The notes beneath the pieces were generated by a model. That model was not told the origin of the DNA. It searched no databases and saw nothing but the letters and a program-made list of their open reading frames with translations. Positions 16,747 to 25,351 of a DNA stretch of 50,356 nucleotides are shown here, piece after piece (the stretch's first letter is position 1; every line of letters starts with the position of its first letter). The stretch is taken from positions 1-50,356 of IMG/VR virus record IMGVR_UViG_3300048823_000117. One strand, 5' to 3'. The DNA comes from a virus. A program made the translations under genes and the position numbers.

Positions 16747-16781
16747 ACGATATCGGGTCACCGGCCGTAACCCGATACCAT
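16747..16781. promoter_or_regulatory. 35-bp dyad operator, copy D
   Basis: Half-sites ACGATATCGGGTCA and, on the other strand, ATGGTATCGGGTTA flank a 7-bp spacer. It lies between the major capsid gene and the structural gene that starts at 16718, inside the leftward late operon, and is the only copy among structural genes. Confidence 0.72.
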
Positions 16782-16800
16782 TAACTACCAGCCACTCTCA

Positions 16801-17724
16801 TCAAGGTCCCTGACTACCATAAATCCCGCGCGGCTCGGTATTACCGAACGAGACACGGAAGTACGTCGAGGCCAAGGCGTTCTTCGTCGCGAAGTCGTTG
16901 TCTTGGTCGAAGATCGGCTTATCTCGCCAGAACATCATCATGCCATGCTCAGCGTTCGTGCGGGTGAACCAGCTATCGGGGGCCGACAGGTAATGGTTCA
17001 TCTTGATGCCTTCCGGAAAGGCGTTCGTTGCCTTGAGCACGTTGATGTCGTTATTGTCGGTACCCGGCTGCATCACCGACTTCAGCAACCGGTTCGCGTT
17101 GAACCACTGCTGCCAGGCGATGATCAGCGACCTCGGCATGATCGAGATCTTGTTGCCTCGGTCGTCGGTCGCACCCATGATCAAGATGCACATGTCTTCG
17201 AGACTCGCCTCGAGGAGACCTGCCCCTGGGCTCAGTTCGTTCGAGAACGTCCCACCAGTCGTGTTCGGATTTGCCGTTGAGCAGAGGCTCTGTCCATTGG
17301 CGTTCTGATACACTGCCCCGGTAAAGGCGTCGTTATAGACCGCTACTGCGAGGGTCTCGAGGGTCTGCCGAATGCTAAACGCATTCGCTGCAGTTCGATT
17401 ACGCGCTACCTTCTCGTACAGGTTGTCGCGCAGCTCTTCGAACGTAACGATCCAGCCCAGAGCGTACGGGATGTGCAGATAGGTCTGCACCGGACCCTGG
17501 GTCTCGTAGTCGTAGGTTATGGGTCCGCCCTGGGACTTCCTCGGGGCTAGGCCAAAGGGCGTCACCTGGACGTCCTGTTCATAGGCCATATTCGAGGTTT
17601 CGTCCGAGAACAGATCCGGGTACTCTGGGGGGTGTTCAGAGTACTTCTGCCCCCAGATTCCGTGCACGCCCGGCCATAATAGCTTCGGATGTGCGCCTGT
17701 AGTAATTACTCCACCGACTGCCAT
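16801..17724 (-). CDS. Major capsid protein
   Basis: The 307-residue protein starts at ATG 17724 with AAAGGAG 7 bases upstream. It is the only candidate of suitable size after the scaffold-like gene. Segments such as AYEQDVQVTPFGLAPRKSQGG, IPYALGWIVTFEELRDN (an E-loop/P-domain-like start), SLEDMCILIMGATDDRGNKISIMPRSLIIAW and DSWFTRTNAEHGMMMFWRD have the feel of HK97-fold capsid proteins. It would form the icosahedral shell. Confidence 0.82.
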   Translation of the reverse strand: MAVGGVITTGAHPKLLWPGVHGIWGQKYSEHPPEYPDLFSDETSNMAYEQDVQVTPFGLAPRKSQGGPITYDYETQGPVQTYLHIPYALGWIVTFEELRDNLYEKVARNRTAANAFSIRQTLETLAVAVYNDAFTGAVYQNANGQSLCSTANPNTTGGTFSNELSPGAGLLEASLEDMCILIMGATDDRGNKISIMPRSLIIAWQQWFNANRLLKSVMQPGTDNNDINVLKATNAFPEGIKMNHYLSAPDSWFTRTNAEHGMMMFWRDKPIFDQDNDFATKNALASTYFRVSFGNTEPRGIYGSQGP

Positions 17725-17736
17725 TTCATTTCTCCT

Positions 17737-18459
17737 TTAAGGTGCCGTGGTGCCGGCGCGAAGGAAGTGGTTGTTCAGACAAACCCACCACTTCTGCCCG
17801 CCGCCGCCAGTTGACGGTACGGTGGTAAAGCCGTTGTCGACCCGAGGCGCAAGCCGTAGGATCTTCAACGGGAAGGTTGCGGTCGTAGCTGGTGGGTTGG
17901 TGTCGTTGTCCAACTGTGTACCAGACTGCGCCGTAACGCCAATCGTGGCGGGATTCGCCACGATGACCTCTGCGTTCAGACCGACGGCTGTCTGGGTCAG
18001 ATTGGTCGTCGCACCGCCTTCCTGGATCTCGTAGATCACGAACGGATCGTCCAGGACGAACGCGTAGAAGTACACGCTCTGTGCGGCGGCCGGTCGGTAT
18101 GTCGCCCCGCCTGGACCGGCGTACGGATAGTTACTCGCCGCCCCGCCCAGCACGTTTGGGTTGATGAACTGCGATCCAGTCGGGTCGATACCAACCGCCT
18201 GGACCACACCCACGACTGGGTGGCCAGATCCTGCGACGTACTTCGTGATGATCGGCGTTCCTAGGGTATCACCCCCGGCGCCGAACGTGTTACCTGCACT
18301 AGTCCCGGAGGTGACTAAGTCACCCGGCCAGTAGCCCGACGTGTCCCCAGGTGCAATCGCGTATAGATTGCCCATTCCAGCGAAGCCGCCTACCGATGAA
18401 ATCAGAGAAGCGATCGCTGCCAGACCGGCGGGCTTGCTTGGGTTATTGAAAACACTCAT
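17737..18459 (-). CDS. Capsid-associated structural protein (decoration candidate)
   Basis: The 240-residue protein is rich in Gly, Ala, Thr and Pro with beta repeats (GDTSGYWPGDLVTSGTSAG, FVLDDPFVIYEIQEGG, FPLKILRLAPRVDNGF). It lies directly upstream of the capsid gene in the same operon, a usual place for decoration or head-stabilising proteins. DDPFVIYEIQ-like strings recur in phage head proteins. No firm family call. Confidence 0.65.
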   Translation of the reverse strand: MSVFNNPSKPAGLAAIASLISSVGGFAGMGNLYAIAPGDTSGYWPGDLVTSGTSAGNTFGAGGDTLGTPIITKYVAGSGHPVVGVVQAVGIDPTGSQFINPNVLGGAASNYPYAGPGGATYRPAAAQSVYFYAFVLDDPFVIYEIQEGGATTNLTQTAVGLNAEVIVANPATIGVTAQSGTQLDNDTNPPATTATFPLKILRLAPRVDNGFTTVPSTGGGGQKWWVCLNNHFLRAGTTAP

Positions 18460-18478
18460 AACAAACCTCGTTAGTTGA

Positions 18479-19207
18479 TTAGTAAGTTCGGACTCTTCCG
18501 CCAGTTACCTGGGGCGCTACTCTTCCACCTCGATTGAACAAGGCGGTGTATGGCTGCTTCTTCACATAAGTCTGACCAGTGGGCGCTGCTCCACCACTTG
18601 GGTCTACTACTGAGTCGGGTCGGCCAGATTGGCCGTCGGGCATCATGATCAGCTCGCCGTCGAAGATCGCACGCATCTGCTTGGCGTGTTCTTCGAAGAT
18701 CGTTCGCTTATCGTCGAGGTAGTATTCCTCGGGGATCTTCATCAGGACGAGGCGTTCGCCAGTTCCGGCCGAGCCGACGATTGAGACTTCGCTGCCCAGA
18801 GCAGTATTGCCACCAATACCATAGGCAGCGCCAATTTGGCGACTATTCACCCGGACCTCGGCCTTGTCGACGAACACGTACCCAGCGTCGATTGCACGCT
18901 CGATATCCGACTGCCGATGCCAATACAACCTGAAGCCTGCGAGCGGGGCGACCTCCAACTTCCGCCGAGGGATGTTCATCGGCGTCCGATTGAACCGAGT
19001 AATGCCGTTGTTCGCAGGATTCGGCTGAGCTTGTTCCTGCACTGGGGTAGTCTTCGGCCCGAGGCTCTGAGCGAGCAACTCTGCTTCTCGATTCGCAGCT
19101 CGCTGTTCAGCCTCCTCCCTCGCAAGGCGATTCTGGACGGTTGGGTTGATTGGCTTTCTTTCCACGACGATCTCCTTCAGATTAATTGCCCGGCGGGCGG
19201 TAGTCAT
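18479..19207 (-). CDS. Structural-module protein of unknown function
   Basis: The 242-residue protein has a charged N-terminal helix (NRLAREEAEQRAANREAEL), a Pro-rich linker, then a compact domain with APLAGFRLYWHRQSDIERAIDAGYVFV and ERLVLMKIPEEYYLDDK. It lies between scaffold and capsid genes and overlaps the scaffold gene by 26 bp. A capsid accessory or second scaffolding factor is possible. Confidence 0.65.
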   Translation of the reverse strand: MTTARRAINLKEIVVERKPINPTVQNRLAREEAEQRAANREAELLAQSLGPKTTPVQEQAQPNPANNGITRFNRTPMNIPRRKLEVAPLAGFRLYWHRQSDIERAIDAGYVFVDKAEVRVNSRQIGAAYGIGGNTALGSEVSIVGSAGTGERLVLMKIPEEYYLDDKRTIFEEHAKQMRAIFDGELIMMPDGQSGRPDSVVDPSGGAAPTGQTYVKKQPYTALFNRGGRVAPQVTGGRVRTY

Positions 19208-20090
19208 AGCCTACGCCGTCGGCGTATCGGCTGAGTTGTTGCACGTAGTGCTTGCGCCAGTCGACCAGGGTAGCGAACGACTTTCCCTTACCGACAAGGC
19301 CCATCCGTTCACCCTGGGCGTCACATTCGGCTTTCGCCTGAGCGGACAAGCCTTCGAAGGTCGGGCCGTCGACTTGCTGCTGGCCGCCACCGCCAGAACC
19401 AGATCCTCGAGAGCCGCTCTCTGCGCGGGAGATGTTGCTGCGATTCGGCATATACTTCTCTGCGACGATCTTCGCTGTGGCGTTCAGTTGGGCGGTGAGG
19501 TCCATTCCGGTTAGCTTACCCGCTGCACGGAGTTCAGCCCCCTCGACCGACATCGCTTGCATGTAGACGGGGTTCTTCGCCCAGGCGTTCTCGGCGAGCC
19601 AGTCGGTCATCGCTTGCGGGACCTGTTGCTGGGTAGGTTCCTGGCGCTGTTGCTGCTGAACAGGCGGCTTGGCGGCCGGCGGCGGGGTGGACAGCTGCCC
19701 GAGGATCCTCGCCTCAGCCTGGGTGTCGCCTGATTCGCGCGCAGCGTGTAGCTCGGCCGCCAGTTCGTTCCGAATTCGCTCCCGCTCCTTGCCAGCCAGC
19801 TCCGTTTGGAAGGCGGTTAGGCCAGTTATCTGAGTGCGGAGTTCCTCTTGCTCGCGTTCGAGCTTGATTCGACCGGCCCGCTCAGTAGCGAGTTCCTGTT
19901 CCAACTTCGCCGCATGACGCTGTACATGCGGCAGGACTTCGCGTCCGCGCTTTACAAACGTCCCAGCATCGACCCAGACATTCGGATCGCCGTTGAATTC
20001 TTCCTTCGGCCGCCAGCCGCCACGACGAGCCTCGGCGAGGACTTCCGGATCAGGACCTTGGTTCTGTTCAACTACTGCTTCATCAGCCAT
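19182..20090 (-). CDS. Scaffolding-type protein
   Basis: The 302-residue protein has an acidic start, a long coiled coil (about 65-145, QELATERAGRIKLEREQEE and onwards), a Pro/Gln-rich hinge (PPPAAKPPVQQQQRQEPTQQ) and a helical C-terminus followed by a Gly/Ser linker. This profile and its place between portal and capsid fit a capsid scaffolding protein. The N-terminal GGWRPKEEFNGDPNVWVDAG motif is common in such phage proteins. Confidence 0.75.
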   Translation of the reverse strand: MADEAVVEQNQGPDPEVLAEARRGGWRPKEEFNGDPNVWVDAGTFVKRGREVLPHVQRHAAKLEQELATERAGRIKLEREQEELRTQITGLTAFQTELAGKERERIRNELAAELHAARESGDTQAEARILGQLSTPPPAAKPPVQQQQRQEPTQQQVPQAMTDWLAENAWAKNPVYMQAMSVEGAELRAAGKLTGMDLTAQLNATAKIVAEKYMPNRSNISRAESGSRGSGSGGGGQQQVDGPTFEGLSAQAKAECDAQGERMGLVGKGKSFATLVDWRKHYVQQLSRYADGVGYDYRPPGN

Positions 20091-20102
20091 GACTGCTATC
20101 TC

Positions 20103-20546
20103 CTAGTGGGGGTATTCGACAACTGCTGCTTCTTCGACAATCTTAACGAAGATATCTTCCTCGTTAACCATGCGGTACTGCTTGCCGTTTAGAGTGCCAA
20201 CGACGATTGCACCCGAGTACTTCTGGACCAGGATCTTATCCCCCGGGAGGCACCTCGGCCGCCAAGGAGTCATCAGCCGACGCAACCAAGTCGCATTCTC
20301 CGGCCGGTACGCCTCGCTTCCAAGTGCCACCACAATCGCCCTCATCTCGACCATGATCGAGTTGTTACGAAGGTTATCGGGGATGATGAGTCCGCTTCGC
20401 CTGGCGGCGTCGAAGTCCGGTTCATAAGGTTCTAGGAGAACCGCGTGGCCTACCGGCTGTAGGCCCGAAGGGTTCAGACACTCCGGCCGGCGGTTTGAGG
20501 CCTTTATCCTCAGACTCCCCGGTATAATTTGCATAAAACTCAGCAT
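20103..20546 (-). CDS. GroES-like co-chaperonin (Cpn10 domain)
   Basis: The 147-residue protein (or 143 from a second ATG at 20534, which has the better spacing to a GAG site) has an unusual 25-residue lead-in. Then comes a Cpn10-like domain: LQPVGHAVLLEPYEPDF, MRAIVVALGSEA, CLPGDKILVQKYSGAIVVGTL and YRMVNEEDIFVKI, matching the GroES strands around the PGD ... VLF.KY.G.E turn and the final EEDI(L). Phage co-chaperonins such as T4 gp31 help fold the capsid protein with host GroEL. Its position among capsid genes supports this. It overlaps the gene at 20422 by 125 bp. Confidence 0.82.
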   Translation of the reverse strand: MLSFMQIIPGSLRIKASNRRPECLNPSGLQPVGHAVLLEPYEPDFDAARRSGLIIPDNLRNNSIMVEMRAIVVALGSEAYRPENATWLRRLMTPWRPRCLPGDKILVQKYSGAIVVGTLNGKQYRMVNEEDIFVKIVEEAAVVEYPH

Positions 20547-20763
20547 ACTCCATCTCCATTAACTGCTTGTACAATCTGCACTTGCCAATGACGAAGGCTA
20601 ATTCCTCGCCAGAGGCTACTGCTCCATCAGCCAAGAGCTCCTGCAGGCGCTCCCGCTCCAGGGCCAGGAGCCGCAGGAACGCCACCGTCACCGGGTGCTG
20701 GTGCCATTCCCCCCATTCCGTCTCCACTGGAGGGCTTCCCGCCCTGGGATCCATCTTGGGCAT
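20422..20763 (-). CDS. Small helical protein overlapping the portal and GroES genes
   Basis: The 113-residue protein has a helical core, HPVTVAFLRLLALERERLQELL and EELAFVIGKCRLYKQLMEM, a pattern seen in small proteins next to portal genes of podophages. It overlaps the portal gene end by 137 bp and the GroES-like gene start by 125 bp, each in another frame. An AGGAG site 9 bases before ATG 20763, inside the portal gene, supports real translation. Its tail (PFGPTAGRPRGSPRTL) is probably disordered. Confidence 0.65.
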   Translation of the reverse strand: MPKMDPRAGSPPVETEWGEWHQHPVTVAFLRLLALERERLQELLADGAVASGEELAFVIGKCRLYKQLMEMEYAEFYANYTGESEDKGLKPPAGVSEPFGPTAGRPRGSPRTL

Positions 20764-22759
20764 CGCTCATTGCTCCTATTCGGTCGGTAAGGTGCTGACT
20801 GTACTGCTGCAATACCCCAAGCGCCAGCTCTACTTTCTTGAGGCCATTTTGCTGCTCGTCGCTCTTAACGCCGGCGATTAACGAATAAGCCTGCGCTTCA
20901 AGCTGCATAATCTTCGCTTGGTTGAGCCGACGCTCTTCCATCAGGTGGTTGGCCCATTCCTGCTTCTTCGCCTCGAGCTCCATCTGCTTGCCCTTGAGCT
21001 TGAGCTCTTCGACCTGGGCCTTTGGATTCGGCAGCGGCGTTGAACGAGGGTCGTTCGGGCCGACGTACAGGCGGCTGATGTTCTGCACCCGAGCGGCTTT
21101 GAGAATCGCCCGTTCAACTTCCTCATGGACGTAGCCAGGGACGGTCATCGCACGCTGAGCGACGAACATCGCTTGCTGCAGACGCATTACGCTCGATGGC
21201 AAGTTCGGATCAACCACCGGGCAGATCTGATCCGCATCACCGGAGTAGTCCTCCCGGTAGATTAACGAATTCTCCTGCCCGTAGTGGTTGACCGATCGCA
21301 GCGATCGCTTGTTGATCTCGTACCGCTGCTTGAACTCCTGCTTCATCGCCCGCCAGATGCGCTTGAAGATCCAGACGTAAATTCGAGATCCACGTTCTTG
21401 CATTCCCTGGAAGGTACTGGCTGGGGTGTTCTGCCCAGGGTTCTCGCCGACCATGGTGTCGGTAGTCCCGGCGATTCGATTCGCGTACTCGATCAGCAGA
21501 CCGAGGAGCTTAAAGAGCATCTCCGGCGGGGCGTTCGGCTCGAACAGAACGAGGTTCTTTCGGATATCGTCGCCGGTTGAATCGACTCGCTTCAGCTCGA
21601 ATGGAGCCATGGTGTAGTTGCCACCACGAATCTTCATCCCCCGACCGATGAATCCGCCACTGAGGTTGTGCAACGTGGCGTTATCGATGATCTGGTTGAT
21701 GATCGTCGAAACGGACTCGTTCAGCGGCCCAAGGAGAATCCCGAATCCGAGGTCGTAGAACCCGCCGTCTGGATTCGGGATGAACGGGTACTTGGTGTAG
21801 AACTCCTCGGGCTTGATCGAGAGGATTTCGCCAGACGAATTACGTCGGACGTCTTCCTCGTCAGCAACTCGGGCGACGATTCGACAAACGCACTGCGAGG
21901 TCTCCTCGATCGTTACGATATACGGCTCGGCGTAGCCGTCGTGATCGAGGTCCATGAAGCGGTGTTGTTCCAGGAACTGGAACGGGGCGTCGGCATCGGG
22001 TTCGATGGGAGACTGACCCGAGCGCAGATCGTGCTCTCCAGAGTCGGTCGGGGTGGTCGGTAATGAGTTGAACCAGGCTTCATTACGAACGTCTCGGAAC
22101 GTACCGTTATGAATGCGCTCGAGGATATCATTGCGGTACAGAGCAATTCGCTGTGTCTTGCGCTTCGCAGTCTCAAGCGACTTGGCCCAGTAGTCGACGA
22201 CCAGGTCCCAGGCGGAGACAAACTCCCCGATGGGATAGCCTTCCGACGAGCCCAACTGATTCTTAACAAACGCAGTGCCAACCACCGACAGGTTGATGAA
22301 CAGTCGGTCGTGCTGTTCCTCCCAAGACTGGTCCTGTTCCATCGCTTGCCAGGACATATGACGGCCGACCCGGTCGGCGCGCTTGGCCAGCGCCCCTGAC
22401 TTGTCATCACCGATTACTCGGTAGTTGACGATGTCGTTTCCTTGGATGATATCTGAGTAGCTATTCGCGGAGAACTGTAGGGCACCGATTGTAATCAGTG
22501 GGAACGCTACCGACGAAGCGCCTTCCCAGGGGAAGCTCTTAGGCTTCTGGAGCTGGATCGCTAGCTCCATCGCAGCGGTCATCCGACGTTCCCAGTGACT
22601 GCGGGATAGTTTGTCCTTATAGTAACCCTGGTAGACCCAACTGCCGAGGGTGTCGAGGTCGTCGAAGGTGAACTTGCTGCACAGGTTCGCCGCCTCGATC
22701 GTCGCCGTATCGAAGGTGATCTTGGTTTCGAGTTGCAGGAGTGCGGCGTTAGCGGCCAT
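20627..22759 (-). CDS. Portal protein (P22 gp1 type)
   Basis: The 710-residue protein forms the dodecameric DNA gate. Features include LQKPKSFPWEGASSVAFPLI near 73, DRVGRHMSWQAMEQDQSWEEQHDRLF, GTAFVKNQLGSSEGYPIGEF, the stem-region IINQIIDNATLHNLSGGFIG and ANRIAGTTDTMVGENPGQNTPAST. These are hallmarks of the P22/T7-like portal superfamily of this size. The C-terminus has a long helix for the barrel and then a Gly/Pro/Ala-rich tail of about 35 residues that overlaps another gene. Confidence 0.88.
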   Translation of the reverse strand: MAANAALLQLETKITFDTATIEAANLCSKFTFDDLDTLGSWVYQGYYKDKLSRSHWERRMTAAMELAIQLQKPKSFPWEGASSVAFPLITIGALQFSANSYSDIIQGNDIVNYRVIGDDKSGALAKRADRVGRHMSWQAMEQDQSWEEQHDRLFINLSVVGTAFVKNQLGSSEGYPIGEFVSAWDLVVDYWAKSLETAKRKTQRIALYRNDILERIHNGTFRDVRNEAWFNSLPTTPTDSGEHDLRSGQSPIEPDADAPFQFLEQHRFMDLDHDGYAEPYIVTIEETSQCVCRIVARVADEEDVRRNSSGEILSIKPEEFYTKYPFIPNPDGGFYDLGFGILLGPLNESVSTIINQIIDNATLHNLSGGFIGRGMKIRGGNYTMAPFELKRVDSTGDDIRKNLVLFEPNAPPEMLFKLLGLLIEYANRIAGTTDTMVGENPGQNTPASTFQGMQERGSRIYVWIFKRIWRAMKQEFKQRYEINKRSLRSVNHYGQENSLIYREDYSGDADQICPVVDPNLPSSVMRLQQAMFVAQRAMTVPGYVHEEVERAILKAARVQNISRLYVGPNDPRSTPLPNPKAQVEELKLKGKQMELEAKKQEWANHLMEERRLNQAKIMQLEAQAYSLIAGVKSDEQQNGLKKVELALGVLQQYSQHLTDRIGAMSDAQDGSQGGKPSSGDGMGGMAPAPGDGGVPAAPGPGAGAPAGALG

Positions 22760-22941
22760 CAGTTAGCATTCTCACAGTTCTTGCAACGGGGCAATGGACT
22801 CCGACTGGCGGTCCACCATAACCAGCCCTTGCTGACGTACAGTCCACAGGCGGTTAGTCCTTCACTATGCGACTTACCGTACATTATGTGCTTGACCTTG
22901 CCAAGCGGCCGAGCTACGTAGAAGAAACGTTTCATACTCAA
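22759..22941 (-). CDS. Small Cys-containing protein between portal and terminase
   Basis: The protein has 58-60 residues. TTG 22941 forms a TTGA overlap with the terminase stop, and ATG 22935 lies two bases after it; I cannot decide between them. The sequence HSEGLTACGLYVSKGWLWW ... RCKNCENAN has three Cys and a His suitable for one zinc. Its end abuts the portal start. Confidence 0.6.
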   Translation of the reverse strand: MSMKRFFYVARPLGKVKHIMYGKSHSEGLTACGLYVSKGWLWWTASRSPLPRCKNCENAN

Positions 22942-24416
22942 TATCCCGTCACTTGGTTGCGACCTTCAGCCTGTCGCGCAGCATTACCGCCGGCGATCCA
23001 GTCGAGTTCCTCGTCAGTCACATCATCCTCAGGTTCGACCTCTGGCATAGAATCAGTTCCGATGACGAGCCAGGCGGTGGAGTCGAAATCGTCATCCTCA
23101 AGGGCTTCGGCCTCGGCGGTGAACAAGAGCATCACAGATTCGTACTCGGGGTACCAGTCGGCGTCTTTGTCAAACGACATACCCTTGTTTTTCATTCGCT
23201 TCTGCATCGGTCGGCCGCGAGCAGCTTTGTCCTTAGACGCAGTCTTCGGCTCGATGTTGAGGTAGATGTTCCGCGAGCGCATTTCGGCTTCAAGGGTCGA
23301 CTTGAGCGTCAACCAGATCTGCCCCGACTCGACGAAGAAGAACTCTGGGTTCCAGCGAACCTGGATTGAGAAGAACTCCTCAATCAGCTGCGAACCATCC
23401 ATGCGGCCCTTTCGGCGGTCGACCACGTCCAGATGGCCGCCAATACATCGCCGACCTACGGTGAAGACGGAATTGTTCGCGCTATCCGCTTGGCTGATGG
23501 CCAAGTCCACACCCACTGCGAACCGACCGAAGCGCTCTTTTTCGTGCTCTTCAAGGGCGATGAACCATTCCTTTTTCAGATAAGCGTCTTCACGGTCCCG
23601 AGGCGCGTTCAGGTACTCGCACGAGTAACCAGCCGGATCCTTCGCGTCTATGAACTCTTGCTGCCGGCGGCGGAGTTCCGCCTCGTTGAACCTCGACGGC
23701 CAAAGAATGGCGCTAAAATTGCTGTAGCTTGCATGGGCTCGATAGATCCTATGGGTCCACGACTTACTATGGGTAAGATTCCACAGTAACGAGTCATCGT
23801 GAAGAATCGTCCCGTGGATTCGGGACAGACCGCCCTCGCCAAGGAGCTGCTTCGCCACTCGGAAGAACCACGCACGGAACGCCTTACGGGTCTCGGTAGT
23901 TGAAACGTTTTCCTCTGATTCAAGATCGTCTCCAAGGAGTAGGTCCGGCCGCATTCCGAGCCATAGCATGCCACGGATCTTCTGCCCGCTGCCCTTGGCG
24001 GAGATTCGGAACTTGTACCCGTCGGTACACTCGACGATGATGTCGGTCTGAGTATCGACGATGAAGTCTTTAATGCCGAAGTCCCGGCGCAGGGCCTCGT
24101 TGTTCTTCAGCGCATCTACCGACCGACCGAGGTGCTCGATCGCCAGGGCCTCGCTCGCGCTGAACAGTACCACGTACCTGCGCCAGCGGAACAGCACAGC
24201 CGCCAGCATGAACGCATCGGTGAACGCGGATGACTTCCCGTGCTTACGAGGAGCCGCCAGGGCGACGTTTTCGTCCGACGCATCGCAGTACAGAGCCCAT
24301 CCCTCCCGGTGCATACCGCACACCGGGTGGGGCTGATCGTACCCAGGGCTCAGGTAAGCCCCGGCGAAATTCTCGATCAGCTGCGCGTCGAGCGCAATGA
24401 GACCCTGGCCCTTCAC
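22938..24416 (-). CDS. terL: Terminase large subunit
   Basis: The 492-residue protein drives DNA packaging and cuts the concatemer. The ATPase domain has Walker A APRKHGKSS (55-63), Walker B PDLLLGDDLESE (157-167) and a coupling SRIHGTILHDDSL segment. The RNase H-like nuclease begins at VGVDLAIS (Asp304), followed by FFFVESGQIW (Glu) and MSFDKDADWYP (Asp). It is encoded well away from the small subunit gene, with the signal-peptide cassette between them. It overlaps the next gene upstream by 4 bp. Confidence 0.92.
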   Translation of the reverse strand: MKGQGLIALDAQLIENFAGAYLSPGYDQPHPVCGMHREGWALYCDASDENVALAAPRKHGKSSAFTDAFMLAAVLFRWRRYVVLFSASEALAIEHLGRSVDALKNNEALRRDFGIKDFIVDTQTDIIVECTDGYKFRISAKGSGQKIRGMLWLGMRPDLLLGDDLESEENVSTTETRKAFRAWFFRVAKQLLGEGGLSRIHGTILHDDSLLWNLTHSKSWTHRIYRAHASYSNFSAILWPSRFNEAELRRRQQEFIDAKDPAGYSCEYLNAPRDREDAYLKKEWFIALEEHEKERFGRFAVGVDLAISQADSANNSVFTVGRRCIGGHLDVVDRRKGRMDGSQLIEEFFSIQVRWNPEFFFVESGQIWLTLKSTLEAEMRSRNIYLNIEPKTASKDKAARGRPMQKRMKNKGMSFDKDADWYPEYESVMLLFTAEAEALEDDDFDSTAWLVIGTDSMPEVEPEDDVTDEELDWIAGGNAARQAEGRNQVTGY

Positions 24417-25012
24417 GCTGGCTTAGCAGCCGGTGGCAACGGCGCCGGGCTCGGAGGAGCTGGCTGACCGACCGCGTTAGCGGGTAGACTCGCTGGCATT
24501 GGGCTACCTGAGACCGGCGGAGCGACGTTCTGCGGCAGCGGCGTTGCCGCCTTGAGTTCAGCCTCAGTTGGGGTAGGAGCTACAACTGGCGTGACTGACG
24601 GGGGCGGAGCCCCTGTACTGAAGCCGTCAACCGGGGTGGCGTTGACAGTTGGGGTACCAGCCGCCGGCGGATCGAGCTTCGCGGCATACCCTGGTGGTGG
24701 GTAGTCGGCGGCCGAGAAGCCCTCCGCGAGGAACTCCTTCAGCGTCGGGCCATCTTCACGCAACTTAGTCCAGCCGGGGGCAGCCGCCACAGGACGAGGA
24801 ACTGGGTTGTTGACCATTTGGTCCTTATGCCAGGCAATGTAGGGCAGGGCGCCCGGCGGTCCACCTGACATAAGAGCAGAGCCGAGGCTGAGGAGTGCTC
24901 GTCGCATACAGGCGAACTCGAACTCGAGGTCCGACAGTCGGCTGTCAGCAGTCTCAGTCGGAGGGGTTGACGCCTTGGAAGTCGGCGCAGGTGCGGTTGT
25001 GGTATCAGTCAC
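24413..25012 (-). CDS. Pro/Ala-rich virion-module protein
   Basis: The 199-residue protein has a short helical core (RLSDLEFEFACMRRALLSLGSAL) flanked by low-complexity Pro/Ala/Thr segments; the C-terminal 80 residues are nearly all Pro, Ala, Thr, Ser and Val. It is linked by a 4-bp overlap to terL. The function is unknown; the composition suggests a flexible linker or assembly factor. Confidence 0.6.
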   Translation of the reverse strand: MTDTTTAPAPTSKASTPPTETADSRLSDLEFEFACMRRALLSLGSALMSGGPPGALPYIAWHKDQMVNNPVPRPVAAAPGWTKLREDGPTLKEFLAEGFSAADYPPPGYAAKLDPPAAGTPTVNATPVDGFSTGAPPPSVTPVVAPTPTEAELKAATPLPQNVAPPVSGSPMPASLPANAVGQPAPPSPAPLPPAAKPA

Positions 25013-25021
25013 GAAGGTCTC

Positions 25022-25351
25022 CTAGTTAAGGGGCGGCTTAATCGCAAGCGCCGCAGTTTTAGTAATGACTCGAGCGAGGTTAGTCGTGGCGGTCACGACG
25101 ACTTGATAAATTGTGCCTAACACACCTGCGGACAAGACGACCGCTACTACCGCCGGAACGCCAGCGTAGTTGTTAAGAATGTTCTGCCCAGTGATGATTG
25201 CCTGAGGGTTAAGGTCATTGCCGCTGTAGACAGTTGAAGTCATAGTCACAACATTAACCGACTCGCCCGTGGCCAATTCGTCGGTGCAGTCCGCGTATCG
25301 AACCACCGTCTCTCCAATGGTCTTCGGCTTCCAGTCAAGTTTCCCGCTCAT
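25022..25351 (-). CDS. Small virion protein, beta-domain
   Basis: The 109-residue protein reads like a single Ig-like or fibre-base domain: KPKTIGETVVRYADCTDEL, GESVNVVTMTSTVYSG, then a hydrophobic middle (VPAVVAVVLSAGVLGTIYQVVVTATT). The order of a conserved opening and an Ig-like end is common in small tail-fibre or capsid-decoration proteins. It overlaps the gene upstream by 4 bp. Confidence 0.6.
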   Translation of the reverse strand: MSGKLDWKPKTIGETVVRYADCTDELATGESVNVVTMTSTVYSGNDLNPQAIITGQNILNNYAGVPAVVAVVLSAGVLGTIYQVVVTATTNLARVITKTAALAIKPPLN

